From the NCBI RefSeq assembly GCF_020858115.1, contig NZ_JACYMM010000004.1:372001-436000 (forward strand): 64,000 bases of DNA, given 5' to 3'. This document shows, piece after piece, positions 15,885 to 25,356 of the stretch; position 1 is the stretch's first letter, and each line of letters starts with the position of its first letter. The notes below the pieces were generated by a model, which saw only the letters and a list, made by a program, of their open reading frames with translations, was not told the DNA's origin and searched no databases. Made by a program: the position numbers and the translations under genes. This DNA comes from Janthinobacterium sp. FW305-129 (lineage in GTDB: Bacteria > Pseudomonadota > Gammaproteobacteria > Burkholderiales > Burkholderiaceae_D).

Positions 15885-18146
15885 ATGCATAAACTTCTTT
15901 TCCATTGCCTGGCGGGCGGCAGCCTGCTCGTCTCCGGCGCCGCTGTCCAGGCGCAAACCGTCACCGGCGACAATGCCGTCAAGCCGGCGCCGGCCGCCGG
16001 GTCTCCGCCTTCCGTCAGCGTGACGGCCGAACGTCCCACGGGGCGCATCGATCGGCAAGTCTACGACGTCAAGTCCGACGTGGGCAGCAGCAACGGCACG
16101 GCGGCCGACGCCTTGAACAATGTGCCGTCCGTGGCCGTCGATCCCGATGGGTCCGTCTCCCTGCGCGGCAGCAGCAATGTGCAGATTTTGATCGATGGCA
16201 AGCCGTCGGCCATGCTGCAGGGCGATTCGCGCGGCGCCACCCTGAACGCCATGGCGGCCGACGATATCGAATCCGTGGAAGTGATCAACAATCCCGGTGC
16301 CCAGTTCGGCAACGAAGCCGGTGGCGGGCCGATCCTGAACCTGGTGATGCGGCGCAACCGCAAGCCGGGCGGTTTTGCCACCGTCAACGCGAATGCGGGC
16401 ATCGCCGGACGCTACAACAGTTCCGTCTCCGGCACCTATAACGAAGGGCCGTGGGGCTACCAGGGCGGCATCAATGTGCGCCATGACGGCCGCAATTCCG
16501 TGGGCGAGGTCAGCCGTGAGCGCCTGGAGCGTGGCACTGGCGCGTTCGCCCCCAGCAGCCAGCAGTCCAGCAACAATGGCTTGAACGACTCGCTGGGCTT
16601 GCACGGCACCGTGAATTACAACCTGAACACGAATGACACCCTGGCCGCCAGCGTGTCGTATAACGGGCGCAGCAACGACCAGCGCTCGCTCGACCGCTAC
16701 ATCAATGGCGACAGCACGGGCAGCACCATCGGCGACTATGTGCGCCGCACCGTGCGCAACGGCGACAGCCGCAACTACAGCTGGGGCGCGCGCTACGACC
16801 ACAAGGGAGAGTTGCCGGGCGAAACCCTCAAGATCGACTTGCGCGTGTCCTCGTCGACCAACGAGAGCGACAGCGATTACGCGAATACCTACGCGGTTGC
16901 GCCTGTGAACGCCTTCGACAGCCGCGCGCGCCAGCACAGCGAGATGGGCAACCGCATCGTCGACTTCAGCGGCGACTACGAGCGTCCGTTGGCGGGCGGC
17001 ACGGCCAAGCTCGGTTACAAGGTGGCCGACAACCAGAGCAGTTTCGACACTTTATATACGGACATCAACCCGGCCAGCCTGCTTGCGACCGTCAACCCCA
17101 TGCGCAGCAACCGCTTCGAGATGGATGAACGCACCATCGCACTGTACGGCTCCTACCAGATGCGCCTGAGCGAGCGCTGGGGCGCGCTGGCCGGCTTGCG
17201 CGCCGAGTACACGGATTTGACGGTGCGCCAGATCACCAGCGGCGTTGAGGCCGGCAACAACTACGTCAACTACATTCCCAGCCTGTTTGCCACCTACAAG
17301 GTCAGCGACGAGAGCAACTTGCGCTTCAGCTATGCGCACCGCCTGCGCCGCCCGAACGCGGGCGACCTGAATCCGTACGTGGTCTACCGCGACGAGTTCA
17401 ATGTGTCGGCCGGCAACCCGAAGCTGAAGCCCACGCAGACGGATTCGTTCGAAATCGGCTATGAAACCAGATTGTTCGGTCTGGAAAGCAGCTTGCGCGC
17501 CTACCACCGCCGCGACACGGACGCCATCGTCGATTACCGCTACTTTATCAGCGACAATGTGTTGCTGACGACGCGCGAAAACGGAGAGGGCAGCCATTCG
17601 AGCGGCCTGGAATTCAGCGTCAGCGGCAAGCTCACGCCATCGCTGACCCTGAACACGAGCGGCAACCTGGCGCGCAGCCAGCAGACGAGTTCCGACGACC
17701 TGGGCAACCGCAGCACGCGCACGGCGAATGCCCTGAGCGGCCGCGCGCGCCTCAATTACCAGATCAATCCGGCCAACCAGCTGCAACTGGCCCTGCAAAT
17801 GCAAGGCAAGACCTTGTCGGGACAAGGCTACCGCTCGCCGAACAATACCTTGAACCTCAGTCTACGCCACACGGTGACGCCGCAATTGAGCCTGGTCATG
17901 AACGTGACCGATGTGTTCAGCAGCAACAAGATGGAAACCGTCATCAACAGCGCCTCCCTGCGCGAGACGAGCACGCGGCGCTTCGATGGACGGATGATTT
18001 ACGTGGGACTGTCGTACCGCCTCGGTGGCGCCACGTCGGCGGCGAAAGAGGGCGAGCGCGAACCGCGCTTCGGTCCGCCGGGCGGACGCGGGCCAGGCGG
18101 CCCTGGCGGTCCCGGCCCGGGTGGGCCGGGAGGCGAAGCAGGCTAG
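15885..18146 (+). CDS. TonB-dependent outer-membrane receptor with Gly/Pro tail
   Basis: The 753-residue protein has a signal peptide ending in VQAQ. The plug domain contains DALNNVPSVAVDPDGSVSLRG, VQILIDGKPS and a DDIESVEVINNPGAQFGNEAGGG strand. Repeated amphipathic strands of a 22-strand barrel follow, with RLRRPNAGDLNPYVVYRDEFNVSAGNPKLKPTQTDSFEIGYE-type turns. It would import an unknown ligand across the outer membrane using TonB energy. After the expected last strand (IYVGLSYRL) there is an extra tail of about 35 residues rich in Gly and Pro, unusual because these barrels normally end at that strand. Its stop codon overlaps that of the convergent SUKH gene in a CTAG palindrome. Confidence 0.9.
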   Translation: MHKLLFHCLAGGSLLVSGAAVQAQTVTGDNAVKPAPAAGSPPSVSVTAERPTGRIDRQVYDVKSDVGSSNGTAADALNNVPSVAVDPDGSVSLRGSSNVQILIDGKPSAMLQGDSRGATLNAMAADDIESVEVINNPGAQFGNEAGGGPILNLVMRRNRKPGGFATVNANAGIAGRYNSSVSGTYNEGPWGYQGGINVRHDGRNSVGEVSRERLERGTGAFAPSSQQSSNNGLNDSLGLHGTVNYNLNTNDTLAASVSYNGRSNDQRSLDRYINGDSTGSTIGDYVRRTVRNGDSRNYSWGARYDHKGELPGETLKIDLRVSSSTNESDSDYANTYAVAPVNAFDSRARQHSEMGNRIVDFSGDYERPLAGGTAKLGYKVADNQSSFDTLYTDINPASLLATVNPMRSNRFEMDERTIALYGSYQMRLSERWGALAGLRAEYTDLTVRQITSGVEAGNNYVNYIPSLFATYKVSDESNLRFSYAHRLRRPNAGDLNPYVVYRDEFNVSAGNPKLKPTQTDSFEIGYETRLFGLESSLRAYHRRDTDAIVDYRYFISDNVLLTTRENGEGSHSSGLEFSVSGKLTPSLTLNTSGNLARSQQTSSDDLGNRSTRTANALSGRARLNYQINPANQLQLALQMQGKTLSGQGYRSPNNTLNLSLRHTVTPQLSLVMNVTDVFSSNKMETVINSASLRETSTRRFDGRMIYVGLSYRLGGATSAAKEGEREPRFGPPGGRGPGGPGGPGPGGPGGEAG

Positions 18147-19183
18147 GCCGCCAGCGCGATCTCGTTCAGGAAGTCGATGAAACTGTCCGCATGGCGCTCG
18201 AAGCACCATGCGCCCATGCCGTGTTCGGCCGTGTACACGGGCGCATCGCCGCCGGCAATGGCGCCCAGGTCCAGGCAATACGGATTGGCGCCCGCGTCGG
18301 CGATCACCAGGTACTGTTCCGGCCAGCCGGCGATGGCTGCGCCGCTGACGGGATCCCAGGCGTAACCGTACTGGCCCTTGACCAGTTCGGCCGCGCCGTA
18401 CAGGCTCAAGCCCTGGAAATACTGTTGGCTGTCGATAAATACCCGCAGCGGCGAATGGCAGGCCAGGAAGCGCCGGTACTGCTCCGGCAAGGCCCAGCGC
18501 TGCGCGATGCCGGCCATGTCGGCGGCGCTGGCGATGGTCAGCCAGTTCGATGGCTGGGCCAGGTCCTGCTCCTTTTTTCGCCGGGCCGCCAGTTTTTTCT
18601 CCAGCCTGGCGGCAGCTTTTTCCAGCGGCGTGCGCGGTTCATCGAGCGCCGCGTGGGTGACGGGCACCGCATGGCCTGCGCCATCCGGGTAAGCATCGCG
18701 CTGCCAGGCCTGCACAGCCTCCAGTCGCAGCTGCTCTTCCTTCCAATGGCCGGGATCGTACGGCAAACCGGCATCGAAAGGCTGGCGGCAGAAGACGGCC
18801 AGGCTTTTCACGGCCTTGGCGCGCACGCTCAGCTTGGCATTTTCCGCAGTGGCCAGGGCCACCAGTGGCGCATACGCCTCCTTGCCGATGCTTTTCAGCA
18901 TGCCGTCGACGGCCCGGTAGGCCAGCTCGGGCTGCCCCAATGCCCATGCAAAAAATGCCGTATGTTCATTGGCTTCCGCCAATTGCACGATATCGCTCAT
19001 CAGAAAGGCGCGCCAGTGCAGCAGCTGGCCTTCCCTGGCATAGGCGGTCAGGATGTCGAGCACGGCCAGCCGGTCATCTGCGGCATGCTTTTTCAGCAGC
19101 CGGTCTTTCAGATTGGAAAACTTGACGCCGTCCGTTTCGTCAAACAGCTTGCGATGCAGCGCCGCCAGTGGTGACACCGCCAT
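18143..19183 (-). CDS. SUKH (SMI1/KNR4)-domain protein with helical N-terminus
   Basis: The 346-residue protein has a helical N-terminal half that resembles HEAT-type repeats (LVALATAENAKLSVRAKAVKSLAVF). A charged Lys/Arg helix follows. The C-terminal part is a SUKH-like domain (MAGIAQRWALPEQYRRFLACHSPLRVF, YGYAWDPVSG, YCLDLGAIAGGDAPVY, HADSFIDFLNEI). SUKH proteins often act as immunity proteins against contact-delivered toxins, but others are housekeeping. No toxin is visible nearby. Its ATG overlaps the thyA stop by one base (TGATG), so it is probably translated from the thyA message. Confidence 0.65.
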   Translation of the reverse strand: MAVSPLAALHRKLFDETDGVKFSNLKDRLLKKHAADDRLAVLDILTAYAREGQLLHWRAFLMSDIVQLAEANEHTAFFAWALGQPELAYRAVDGMLKSIGKEAYAPLVALATAENAKLSVRAKAVKSLAVFCRQPFDAGLPYDPGHWKEEQLRLEAVQAWQRDAYPDGAGHAVPVTHAALDEPRTPLEKAAARLEKKLAARRKKEQDLAQPSNWLTIASAADMAGIAQRWALPEQYRRFLACHSPLRVFIDSQQYFQGLSLYGAAELVKGQYGYAWDPVSGAAIAGWPEQYLVIADAGANPYCLDLGAIAGGDAPVYTAEHGMGAWCFERHADSFIDFLNEIALAA

Positions 19184-20157
19184 CAGACGGCCATCGCGGC
19201 CTTGATGGGCGCATGGTGTTCATAGCCTTCCAGCGAGAAATCCGACGGTTCGATCTTTTCCAGCCATTCCGGCTCGTACTTGCCCGTCTTCGCGTAGTCG
19301 GGCACGCGCTCGGAAATGACGAAACGGGGCGCCGGGAACGGCGTGCGCTTGAGTTGCTCTTCCACCATGTCCAGGTGGTTTTCATAGATGTGCGCGTCGC
19401 CGATGAAATACGTAAACCAGCGCGGCGTATAGCCCGTCAGGCGCGCCACCAGGTGCAGCAGGGCGGCGCCTTCGGCGATGTTGAACGGCGTGCCCAGGCC
19501 GATATCGTTGCTGCGCACATATAAACACAGCGAGATTTCGCGCGTGCTGGCGTTCGGGATGAACTGGTACAGCAAATGGCAGGCGGGCAGGGCGACGGCG
19601 TCCAGCACGGCCGGGTTCCAGCCATGGAACAGGATGCGCCGGCTGCCCGGGTTCGTCATGATGGTATCGAGGCACTCGCGCAACTGGTCGACGGCCTTAT
19701 ACAGCAGCACTTTTTGCACGCCGTCCTCGGCGATGGGGGCAATCAAGGTATAACCGTTGGCTTGCGCGTCGGCGATCTGCGCGGGCTGGGCCGCGTCGAG
19801 CACCTTATATGCAGGCCATTGACGCCATTGCACGCCATACACGGGACCGAGGTCATCCTCGCCTTCGCGGTAGGGATTGGCCAGCCATTGCGCATTTTCA
19901 TTGGCGTTCTGGTCCCACACCTTGCAGCCCAGCGCGCGGAATTCGGCCGCGTTGCGCGAGGCGCGCAGGAAGGCGCACAATTCGCCGATCACGGATTTGA
20001 AAGCCAGTTTCTTGGTTGTCACGGCAGGGAAATTGCCGTTGGCCAAGTCGAAACGCATCATGGCGCCCGGCACGCTCAGGGTGCGGATGCCCGTGCGGTT
20101 GTCTTGCCAGCTGCCAGTTTCGAGCACGGTCTTGATCAAATCTTGATATTGCTGCAT
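19183..20157 (-). CDS. thyA: Thymidylate synthase
   Basis: The 324-residue enzyme has [17 protein letters not shown], the catalytic cysteine C193 in [23 protein letters not shown] and [13 protein letters not shown]. It methylates dUMP to dTMP using methylene-tetrahydrofolate. The length exceeds the E. coli enzyme (264) because of a middle insertion seen in the longer ThyA subgroup. The ATG at 20157 follows GGAGAAATAC; an in-frame start 69 bases further upstream lacks a ribosome site. It leads a two-gene unit with the SUKH gene. Confidence 0.96.
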   Translation of the reverse strand: MQQYQDLIKTVLETGSWQDNRTGIRTLSVPGAMMRFDLANGNFPAVTTKKLAFKSVIGELCAFLRASRNAAEFRALGCKVWDQNANENAQWLANPYREGEDDLGPVYGVQWRQWPAYKVLDAAQPAQIADAQANGYTLIAPIAEDGVQKVLLYKAVDQLRECLDTIMTNPGSRRILFHGWNPAVLDAVALPACHLLYQFIPNASTREISLCLYVRSNDIGLGTPFNIAEGAALLHLVARLTGYTPRWFTYFIGDAHIYENHLDMVEEQLKRTPFPAPRFVISERVPDYAKTGKYEPEWLEKIEPSDFSLEGYEHHAPIKAAMAV

Positions 20158-20312
20158 GTATTTCTCCAACGGTAAGGATGGTGATTGTAACGCAGGCGCG
20201 ACAGGCGGGATGCGGGCGACGCACATAATTACACTACCTTATCCCCTGCAAACATGACTCTGTGGTAATTTGTGTGTCCCTAAGGAAATACAGAAACGGC
20301 AGATGCTGCACC

Positions 20313-23105
20313 ATGTTTTTGCGACAATTTGTGAATAGTAATAACGCCGCCGTGGTGGAGATGAGCAGGGCCGATTTTTTCAAGGCCAACCTGCGCCTGA
20401 TTCTGGCCTGGCCCTTGCTGGGGCTGGTTCTGTGCGCCGTGCTGTGGACGGCCACCTTGCTGCAGCTGGAGGCGGAAAAGAAGGTGGCGCAGCAGCAGGC
20501 GCTCGACAGCGTGTCTTCCTTGTCGAAGGCCTACAGCCAGTACCTGCTGCGCACCCTGGAACAGATGGACCAGCTGACCTTGCAGCTCAAGTACGAGTGG
20601 GAAAATTCGCGCGGCCAGTTGCGTCTGGACCAGTTGAAGACGCAGGGCATGTATGCCTTGCCGCAATTTGCCATCGTCGCCATCCTCGACCGCAAGGGCC
20701 ACCCCGTGACGGCCACGGCGCCGCTGCAGCGCCTGCGGGTCAACGAGCGCAGCGATTTCCTGCTGCGCCACTGGCGCAGCAATTCCAGCGCGCTGCGCAT
20801 TGCGCTCGGCAGCGTCAACGGGGGCGGTGTCGCCACGGCGCCCGGTGCCGATGAAGGCCTCGTGCATTTCACGCGCCGGCTGGAAGACGAGGATGGCAAT
20901 TTCGATGGCGTGCTGCTCATCTCCATCCATTCCAGTTACTTTTCGGAATTCTACGACAGCGTCAATTTTGGCAAGTTCGGCATGTCCGCCATGGTGGGCG
21001 AAGAGGGCGAGCTGTTCGGCACGCGCCTCGGCTCGCGCGTCCTGCCGACCCAGACCGGCCGGGGCACGCCCTTCCTCGATACCAGCTTCCTCGAAACGGA
21101 CAGCGGTGCCCTGCATTCGGGCGGCAGGATCGCTTTTTCCGACAAGCAAAGCCGCTATGTGGGCTGGCAAGCCCTGAAAGCCTATCCGTTTACGGCCGTG
21201 GTCGGGCTGTCGGACGGCGAGATGCTGCATCCCTACGAAGAAACGCGCACCATTTATCTCGGCATCGCCCTGGCCGTCACCGTGCTGCTGCTGGCCTTTG
21301 CCGCCGTCGCCACCGTGCTGTCGCTGCGCCTGGCGTGGCGCCACCACCAGTCCGAAGGCGTGCGCAATGCCTACCGCATGGCCACCGAAGGCACGAGCGA
21401 CGGCTTTTATATCATCGCCGCCCTGCGCGGCACCGATGGCAGCATCCTCGATTTCGAGATCGTCGACTGCAACGAGCCGGGCGCCGGCTACTTCGGCGTG
21501 CGGCGCGAACAGTTGCTGGGCATGCGGCTGCAGTCGCGCGCCCACGAGCCGTATTTCCGCGACCTGATCCACAATTACCGGGCCGCCATGGAGTCCGGCT
21601 TTTCCGAGGAAGAGATCGAGTTGCCGGAAGGTAACCCGTTCAAGCTGCGCTGGATACGTCGGCGCCTGGTGCGCAGCGGCGACCGCCTGGCCGTCACCCT
21701 GCAAGACATCAGCACGGCCAAGGAGCACGAGCGCGACTTGCGCCGCCTGGCCAACGAAGACGGTTTGACGGGTCTGCCCAACCGCTACTGGCTGCAGCAA
21801 TTCCTGCCGGGCGCCCTGGGGCGGGCCGCCATCGCACGGCACATGCTGGCGCTGCTGTTCATCGACCTGGACGGCTTCAAGGATATCAACGATACGCAAG
21901 GCCACGCCGAGGGCGACAAGGTGCTGCGCGCCGCCTCCTTGCGCCTGAAGGCCGTGCTGCGCCCGGGCGACCACGTGGTGCGCCTGGGCGGCGACGAATT
22001 CGTCGTCGTGCTCGACCCGGTGGAGGACGACAGCCGCGCCGAGCAGGTGGCGCAGCGCATCGCCATCGCTTTCGACGAACCGTTTTACCTGGGCAGCGAA
22101 CGCCACAAGATGGGCGCGTCGATCGGCATCAGCCTGTATCCGCGCGATGGCGCCGAGACGGAAGTGCTGCTGAAGAACGCCGACATCGCCATGTATGCCG
22201 TGAAAGTGGCAGGCAAGGGCCATCACCGCTTCTTCCAGCCCGAATTGTTCGAAACCATCCGCAACCGCCGCGAACTGGAGCAAAGCCTGGTGGCGGCGCT
22301 GGAGCAAGACCAGTTCCTCGTCGTCTACCAGCCGCGCGTCGACGCCATGAGCGGCCAGCTGTGCAGCATGGAGGCGCTGGTGCGCTGGCAGCATCCGCAG
22401 CACGGCATGGTGCCGCCGCTGGAATTCATTCCCGTGGCCGAGAGCAGCGGCTTGATTTCGCAGCTGGGCGAAGTCGTCATCGAGAAGGTGTGCCTGCAGA
22501 TGGCGCGCTGGCAGGCCAGCGGACTGGAACTGGTGCCCGTGTCCATCAACGTCTCGGCGCGCCAGTTCGGCCGTGGCGACGTGCACCAGGTGCTGGCGTC
22601 CGCGCTGGCGCGCCACCGCATCGATGCGCGGCTGATCGAGGTGGAAATCACGGAATCGGCCATGATGGATGAGCAGAACCGCGCCGTGGAGCAGCTGTCG
22701 GCCATCCGCGCGCTGGGCGTGCGCCTGCTGGTCGACGATTTCGGCACGGGATACTCTTCGCTGTCGCAGCTGCAGAAGTTCGCCATGGATGGCTTGAAGA
22801 TCGACCGCGCCTTTACCATGGAGCTGGGGCGTTCGGAGCAGGGCGAAGTGTTCGTGCGCGCCATCCTGTCGATGGCGCATGCGCTGGGCATGAGCGTGGT
22901 GGCCGAAGGGGTGGAGACGCGCGAGCAGCTCGACATTCTGCGCGCGCTGCAATGCAATGAAGTGCAGGGCTATTTCATTTCGCGCCCCGTGGCGGCCGAA
23001 CAGATGCTGGCGCTGATGCACCAGCGCTTTTTGATACCGCTGCCGGCCCCCGTGCTGCCCCCGTACAGTCCCGCGATTGGCGTAGAAAACAACGCTGTTT
23101 CATAA
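20313..23105 (+). CDS. Membrane sensor with PAS, GGDEF and EAL domains
   Basis: With the ATG at 20313 the protein has 930 residues; ATG 20361 is also plausible because no start has a convincing ribosome site. A transmembrane helix near the N-terminus (LILAWPLLGLVLCAVLWTATLL) and a second (IYLGIALAVTVLLLAFAAVATVLS) bracket a periplasmic sensor region of about 260 residues that looks like a Cache domain. A PAS-like module, an intact GGDEF (559-563) and an EAL (687-689, with DDFGTGYSSL) follow. It should therefore be able to make and degrade c-di-GMP in response to an external signal. It is a single gene, ended by the hairpin at 23104-23128. Confidence 0.9.
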   Translation: MFLRQFVNSNNAAVVEMSRADFFKANLRLILAWPLLGLVLCAVLWTATLLQLEAEKKVAQQQALDSVSSLSKAYSQYLLRTLEQMDQLTLQLKYEWENSRGQLRLDQLKTQGMYALPQFAIVAILDRKGHPVTATAPLQRLRVNERSDFLLRHWRSNSSALRIALGSVNGGGVATAPGADEGLVHFTRRLEDEDGNFDGVLLISIHSSYFSEFYDSVNFGKFGMSAMVGEEGELFGTRLGSRVLPTQTGRGTPFLDTSFLETDSGALHSGGRIAFSDKQSRYVGWQALKAYPFTAVVGLSDGEMLHPYEETRTIYLGIALAVTVLLLAFAAVATVLSLRLAWRHHQSEGVRNAYRMATEGTSDGFYIIAALRGTDGSILDFEIVDCNEPGAGYFGVRREQLLGMRLQSRAHEPYFRDLIHNYRAAMESGFSEEEIELPEGNPFKLRWIRRRLVRSGDRLAVTLQDISTAKEHERDLRRLANEDGLTGLPNRYWLQQFLPGALGRAAIARHMLALLFIDLDGFKDINDTQGHAEGDKVLRAASLRLKAVLRPGDHVVRLGGDEFVVVLDPVEDDSRAEQVAQRIAIAFDEPFYLGSERHKMGASIGISLYPRDGAETEVLLKNADIAMYAVKVAGKGHHRFFQPELFETIRNRRELEQSLVAALEQDQFLVVYQPRVDAMSGQLCSMEALVRWQHPQHGMVPPLEFIPVAESSGLISQLGEVVIEKVCLQMARWQASGLELVPVSINVSARQFGRGDVHQVLASALARHRIDARLIEVEITESAMMDEQNRAVEQLSAIRALGVRLLVDDFGTGYSSLSQLQKFAMDGLKIDRAFTMELGRSEQGEVFVRAILSMAHALGMSVVAEGVETREQLDILRALQCNEVQGYFISRPVAAEQMLALMHQRFLIPLPAPVLPPYSPAIGVENNAVS

Positions 23106-23128
23106 AAAGAGCGAACGTTCGCTTTTTT
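23104..23128 (+). terminator. Terminator after the GGDEF-EAL gene
   Basis: The perfect palindrome AGCGAACGTTCGCT at 23110-23123 is preceded by an A-rich stretch and followed by TTTTTT. It begins at the stop codon of the GGDEF-EAL gene. Confidence 0.65.
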
Positions 23129-23264
23129 CTAAAAAATATTATATGCTTCGCTCATGCCGTCAGTGAATTGGAGTTCACGGCGGCAAGAACAGTGCAGGAC
23201 GGGTGAGGTTGAGCTACCCGGGATAATGTGACGAAGACACTTCATATAATAAAGAGAGACTAAC

Positions 23265-24704
23265 TTGAAACATAAATATCTGCCCCTTTTGATCGTTGCC
23301 GCGTTCGCCGGCATCTCTTCCACCGCACAAGCATCGGGCTACCGTTTTGGTTCGCAAAGCGTTTCTGCCCAGGGCACGGCTGACGCCAGCGGCGCCGAAG
23401 CGGCCGACGCGTCGACCATTTTCTACAACCCGGCCGGCATGTCCCGCCTGGAAGGCACGCAGTTCGTGGGCGGCGGCACCCTGGTGGTACCGCATTCGAC
23501 GTTCCAGGACAATCGCTCCGTCAATTTCCTGGGCAAGCCGACGGGTGGCACGACCAAGGACTACGCACCGGATGCCGTCTTTGCGCCAGCCCTGTACGCC
23601 AGCAAGAAAGTCAATGACCAATGGACCGTCGGCATGGGCCTGTTCGTGCCCTACGGCGCCAAGCTTGACTATGGCAACAGCTGGAGCGGCCGCTATGCGA
23701 TCACCAACATCAAGCTCGAAGCCATCGCCCTGAATCCTTCCGTGTCGTTCAAACTGGACCAGCACCACTCGTTCGGTTTCGGCGTGACGGCTGAATACAT
23801 GAAGGCGGAACTGGGCCAGGCAGTGGACGTGCCGGGTACGGTCAGTGCCTTGAGCGCGAATCCAGTCGCCTCGAGGGCTTTCCTGGCGAGTGTTGCTAAG
23901 GCGCAAGGCGCGGCTGCCGCGCAAGCTGCCGGCATAGCACTGGCGGGCGCCAAGGATGGCCACGCCTCGATGGATGGCGACGACTGGGGCTTCGGCTTCA
24001 ACCTGGGCTACCTGTACCAGCTGAATGAAGGCACGCGTTTCGGTATCGCTTACCGTTCGTCGATTTCGCACAAGCTGAAAGGCGACACGATCTGGGACTT
24101 CTCGCAAGTGTCGAACAATGCGGCCGTGAATGGCTTCATCAGCGCCGCATCGGGCAAGGTCAACTCCAAGGCGCTGGTCGAACTGCGCACGCCGGAAACC
24201 GTATCGATCAATGCTTTCCACCAGATGGACGATAAGTGGGCTCTGATGGGCGACGTCACCTGGACCCGTACTTCGCGCCTGCAGAACCTGGATATCCAGT
24301 TCCCGCCGACGGCCGAAGGCCCGGAACGCATTCGCCAGAACTGGAAAGATACCTACCGCGTCTCGCTGGGCACCAACTACAAGTACAGCGAAAGCCTGTT
24401 GCTGCGCGCCGGTATCGCGCATGACCAGGCGCCAGTGCGCAGCGCCGAGCTGCGCCACCCGGCCTTGCCGGACAGCGACCGCATGCAGTACTCGATCGGC
24501 GCGAACTGGAAGCTGAACGCCAATTCCTCGCTGGATCTGGCCTACAGCTATATCGATTTCAAGGATGCTGACGTCAATTACAAAAATGGCTGCGGCCCCG
24601 TGCCGCCGCTGTCTAACGGCTGCACCGGCAACGGTGAAACCACCAAGGGCCTGTTCAAGACCCGCATGCAGTTGATCGGTCTCGCTTATAACTACAAGTT
24701 CTAA
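23265..24704 (+). CDS. fadL: FadL/OmpP1-type outer-membrane fatty-acid porin
   Basis: The start is a TTG at 23265, supported by the AGAGAG ribosome site eight bases upstream and by the signal peptide that begins exactly there (KHKYLPLLIVAAF, cleaved after AQA). The mature protein starts with SGYRFGSQSVSAQGTADA, the FadL plug signature, then ADASTIFYNPAGMSRLEG, and ends in a typical barrel strand with terminal Phe (LIGLAYNYKF). FadL proteins take long-chain fatty acids and other hydrophobic molecules across the outer membrane. It stands alone and is closed by a strong terminator. Confidence 0.92.
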   Translation: MKHKYLPLLIVAAFAGISSTAQASGYRFGSQSVSAQGTADASGAEAADASTIFYNPAGMSRLEGTQFVGGGTLVVPHSTFQDNRSVNFLGKPTGGTTKDYAPDAVFAPALYASKKVNDQWTVGMGLFVPYGAKLDYGNSWSGRYAITNIKLEAIALNPSVSFKLDQHHSFGFGVTAEYMKAELGQAVDVPGTVSALSANPVASRAFLASVAKAQGAAAAQAAGIALAGAKDGHASMDGDDWGFGFNLGYLYQLNEGTRFGIAYRSSISHKLKGDTIWDFSQVSNNAAVNGFISAASGKVNSKALVELRTPETVSINAFHQMDDKWALMGDVTWTRTSRLQNLDIQFPPTAEGPERIRQNWKDTYRVSLGTNYKYSESLLLRAGIAHDQAPVRSAELRHPALPDSDRMQYSIGANWKLNANSSLDLAYSYIDFKDADVNYKNGCGPVPPLSNGCTGNGETTKGLFKTRMQLIGLAYNYKF

Positions 24705-24740
24705 GCAGGTAGTGGCGGCCAACCCGGCCGCCATGAAATG

Positions 24741-24768
24741 AAAAAAGCGCCTTCGGGCGCTTTTTTTT
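24741..24768. terminator. Strong terminator after fadL
   Basis: AAAAAAGCGCC, a TTCG tetraloop and GGCGCTTTTTTTT form a stable stem with A and T runs on both sides, so it could work in both directions. The segment 24769-24975 beyond it has no gene. Confidence 0.9.
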
Positions 24769-24878
24769 ATGCCGCGCAGCACGAAACTTGCTTTTCGAGA
24801 AATGTTGATTCATTATTGGAATGAAACCGGATGCAGGTCTGGATGGACATGAAAACCGACAAGGGCATGACATGCGAA

Positions 24879-24892
24879 TTGACATTGATCAA
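24879..24892. promoter_or_regulatory. Possible FNR/CRP-type box
   Basis: TTGACATTGATCAA differs at one position from the FNR consensus TTGAT-N4-ATCAA. It lies 84 bases upstream of the tail-collar gene. No clear -10 element follows, so the site is tentative. Confidence 0.35.
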
Positions 24893-24975
24893 AGCGGCGA
24901 TGCGTCATCGCTGACGGCGGCCGGCGCCAGCCCATGGGCTCTCTGCGTCGCCACCCGCGGCGGGAAAGCCTGGCC

Positions 24976-25311
24976 ATGAGCGCCACGTTTCCTGCGTTGC
25001 CGCCGGCTTTCGTGCGGCCCGGCTTCGGCGACACGCCCGTCGGCGCGGTGGTCGCCTTTGCCGGGGACAGCGCCGGTGCGCATATCGAGGCGAGCGGCTG
25101 GATGCCGTGCGACGGCCGCACGCTGGCCGCCGCCAGCTATCCTGAGCTGTTCGTCGTGCTCGGCTATCTGCATGGTGGTTCGGACGAGCAATTCTGCCTG
25201 CCCGACTACCGGGGCAGCTGTTTGTGCGGCCACGTTGCCGGTGCTTCCGCGCCGACCGATATCGGCGTCAACTACCTGATCAAATTTACCTACGGCTTGC
25301 GGACACGGTAG
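24976..25311 (+). CDS. Phage tail-collar-domain protein
   Basis: The 111-residue protein has the collar-domain signature in order: FGDTPVGAVVAFAGD, SGWMPCDGRTLAAASYPELFVVLGYLHGG, FCLPDYRGSCLCG and GVNYLIKFTYG. These domains occur at the tips of phage tail fibres and in microcystin-dependent-protein-like proteins of free-living bacteria. No other phage gene is near, so it is a single-gene orphan, either a prophage remnant or a domesticated surface protein. The ATG at 24976 is preferred over 24934 because the domain begins shortly after it. Confidence 0.8.
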   Translation: MSATFPALPPAFVRPGFGDTPVGAVVAFAGDSAGAHIEASGWMPCDGRTLAAASYPELFVVLGYLHGGSDEQFCLPDYRGSCLCGHVAGASAPTDIGVNYLIKFTYGLRTR

Positions 25312-25356
25312 CCATTCCCGCTTGGCCAGCGAGCCAGCCTGGCGGGAAGCCGGGGT

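Noticed and set aside
20280..23021. Minus-strand frame of 913 codons
   Set aside because: It is the antisense shadow of the GGDEF-EAL gene.
23245..23250. TATAAT directly before fadL
   Set aside because: It is so close to the ribosome site that transcription would start at or after it; it is probably chance in an AT-rich leader.
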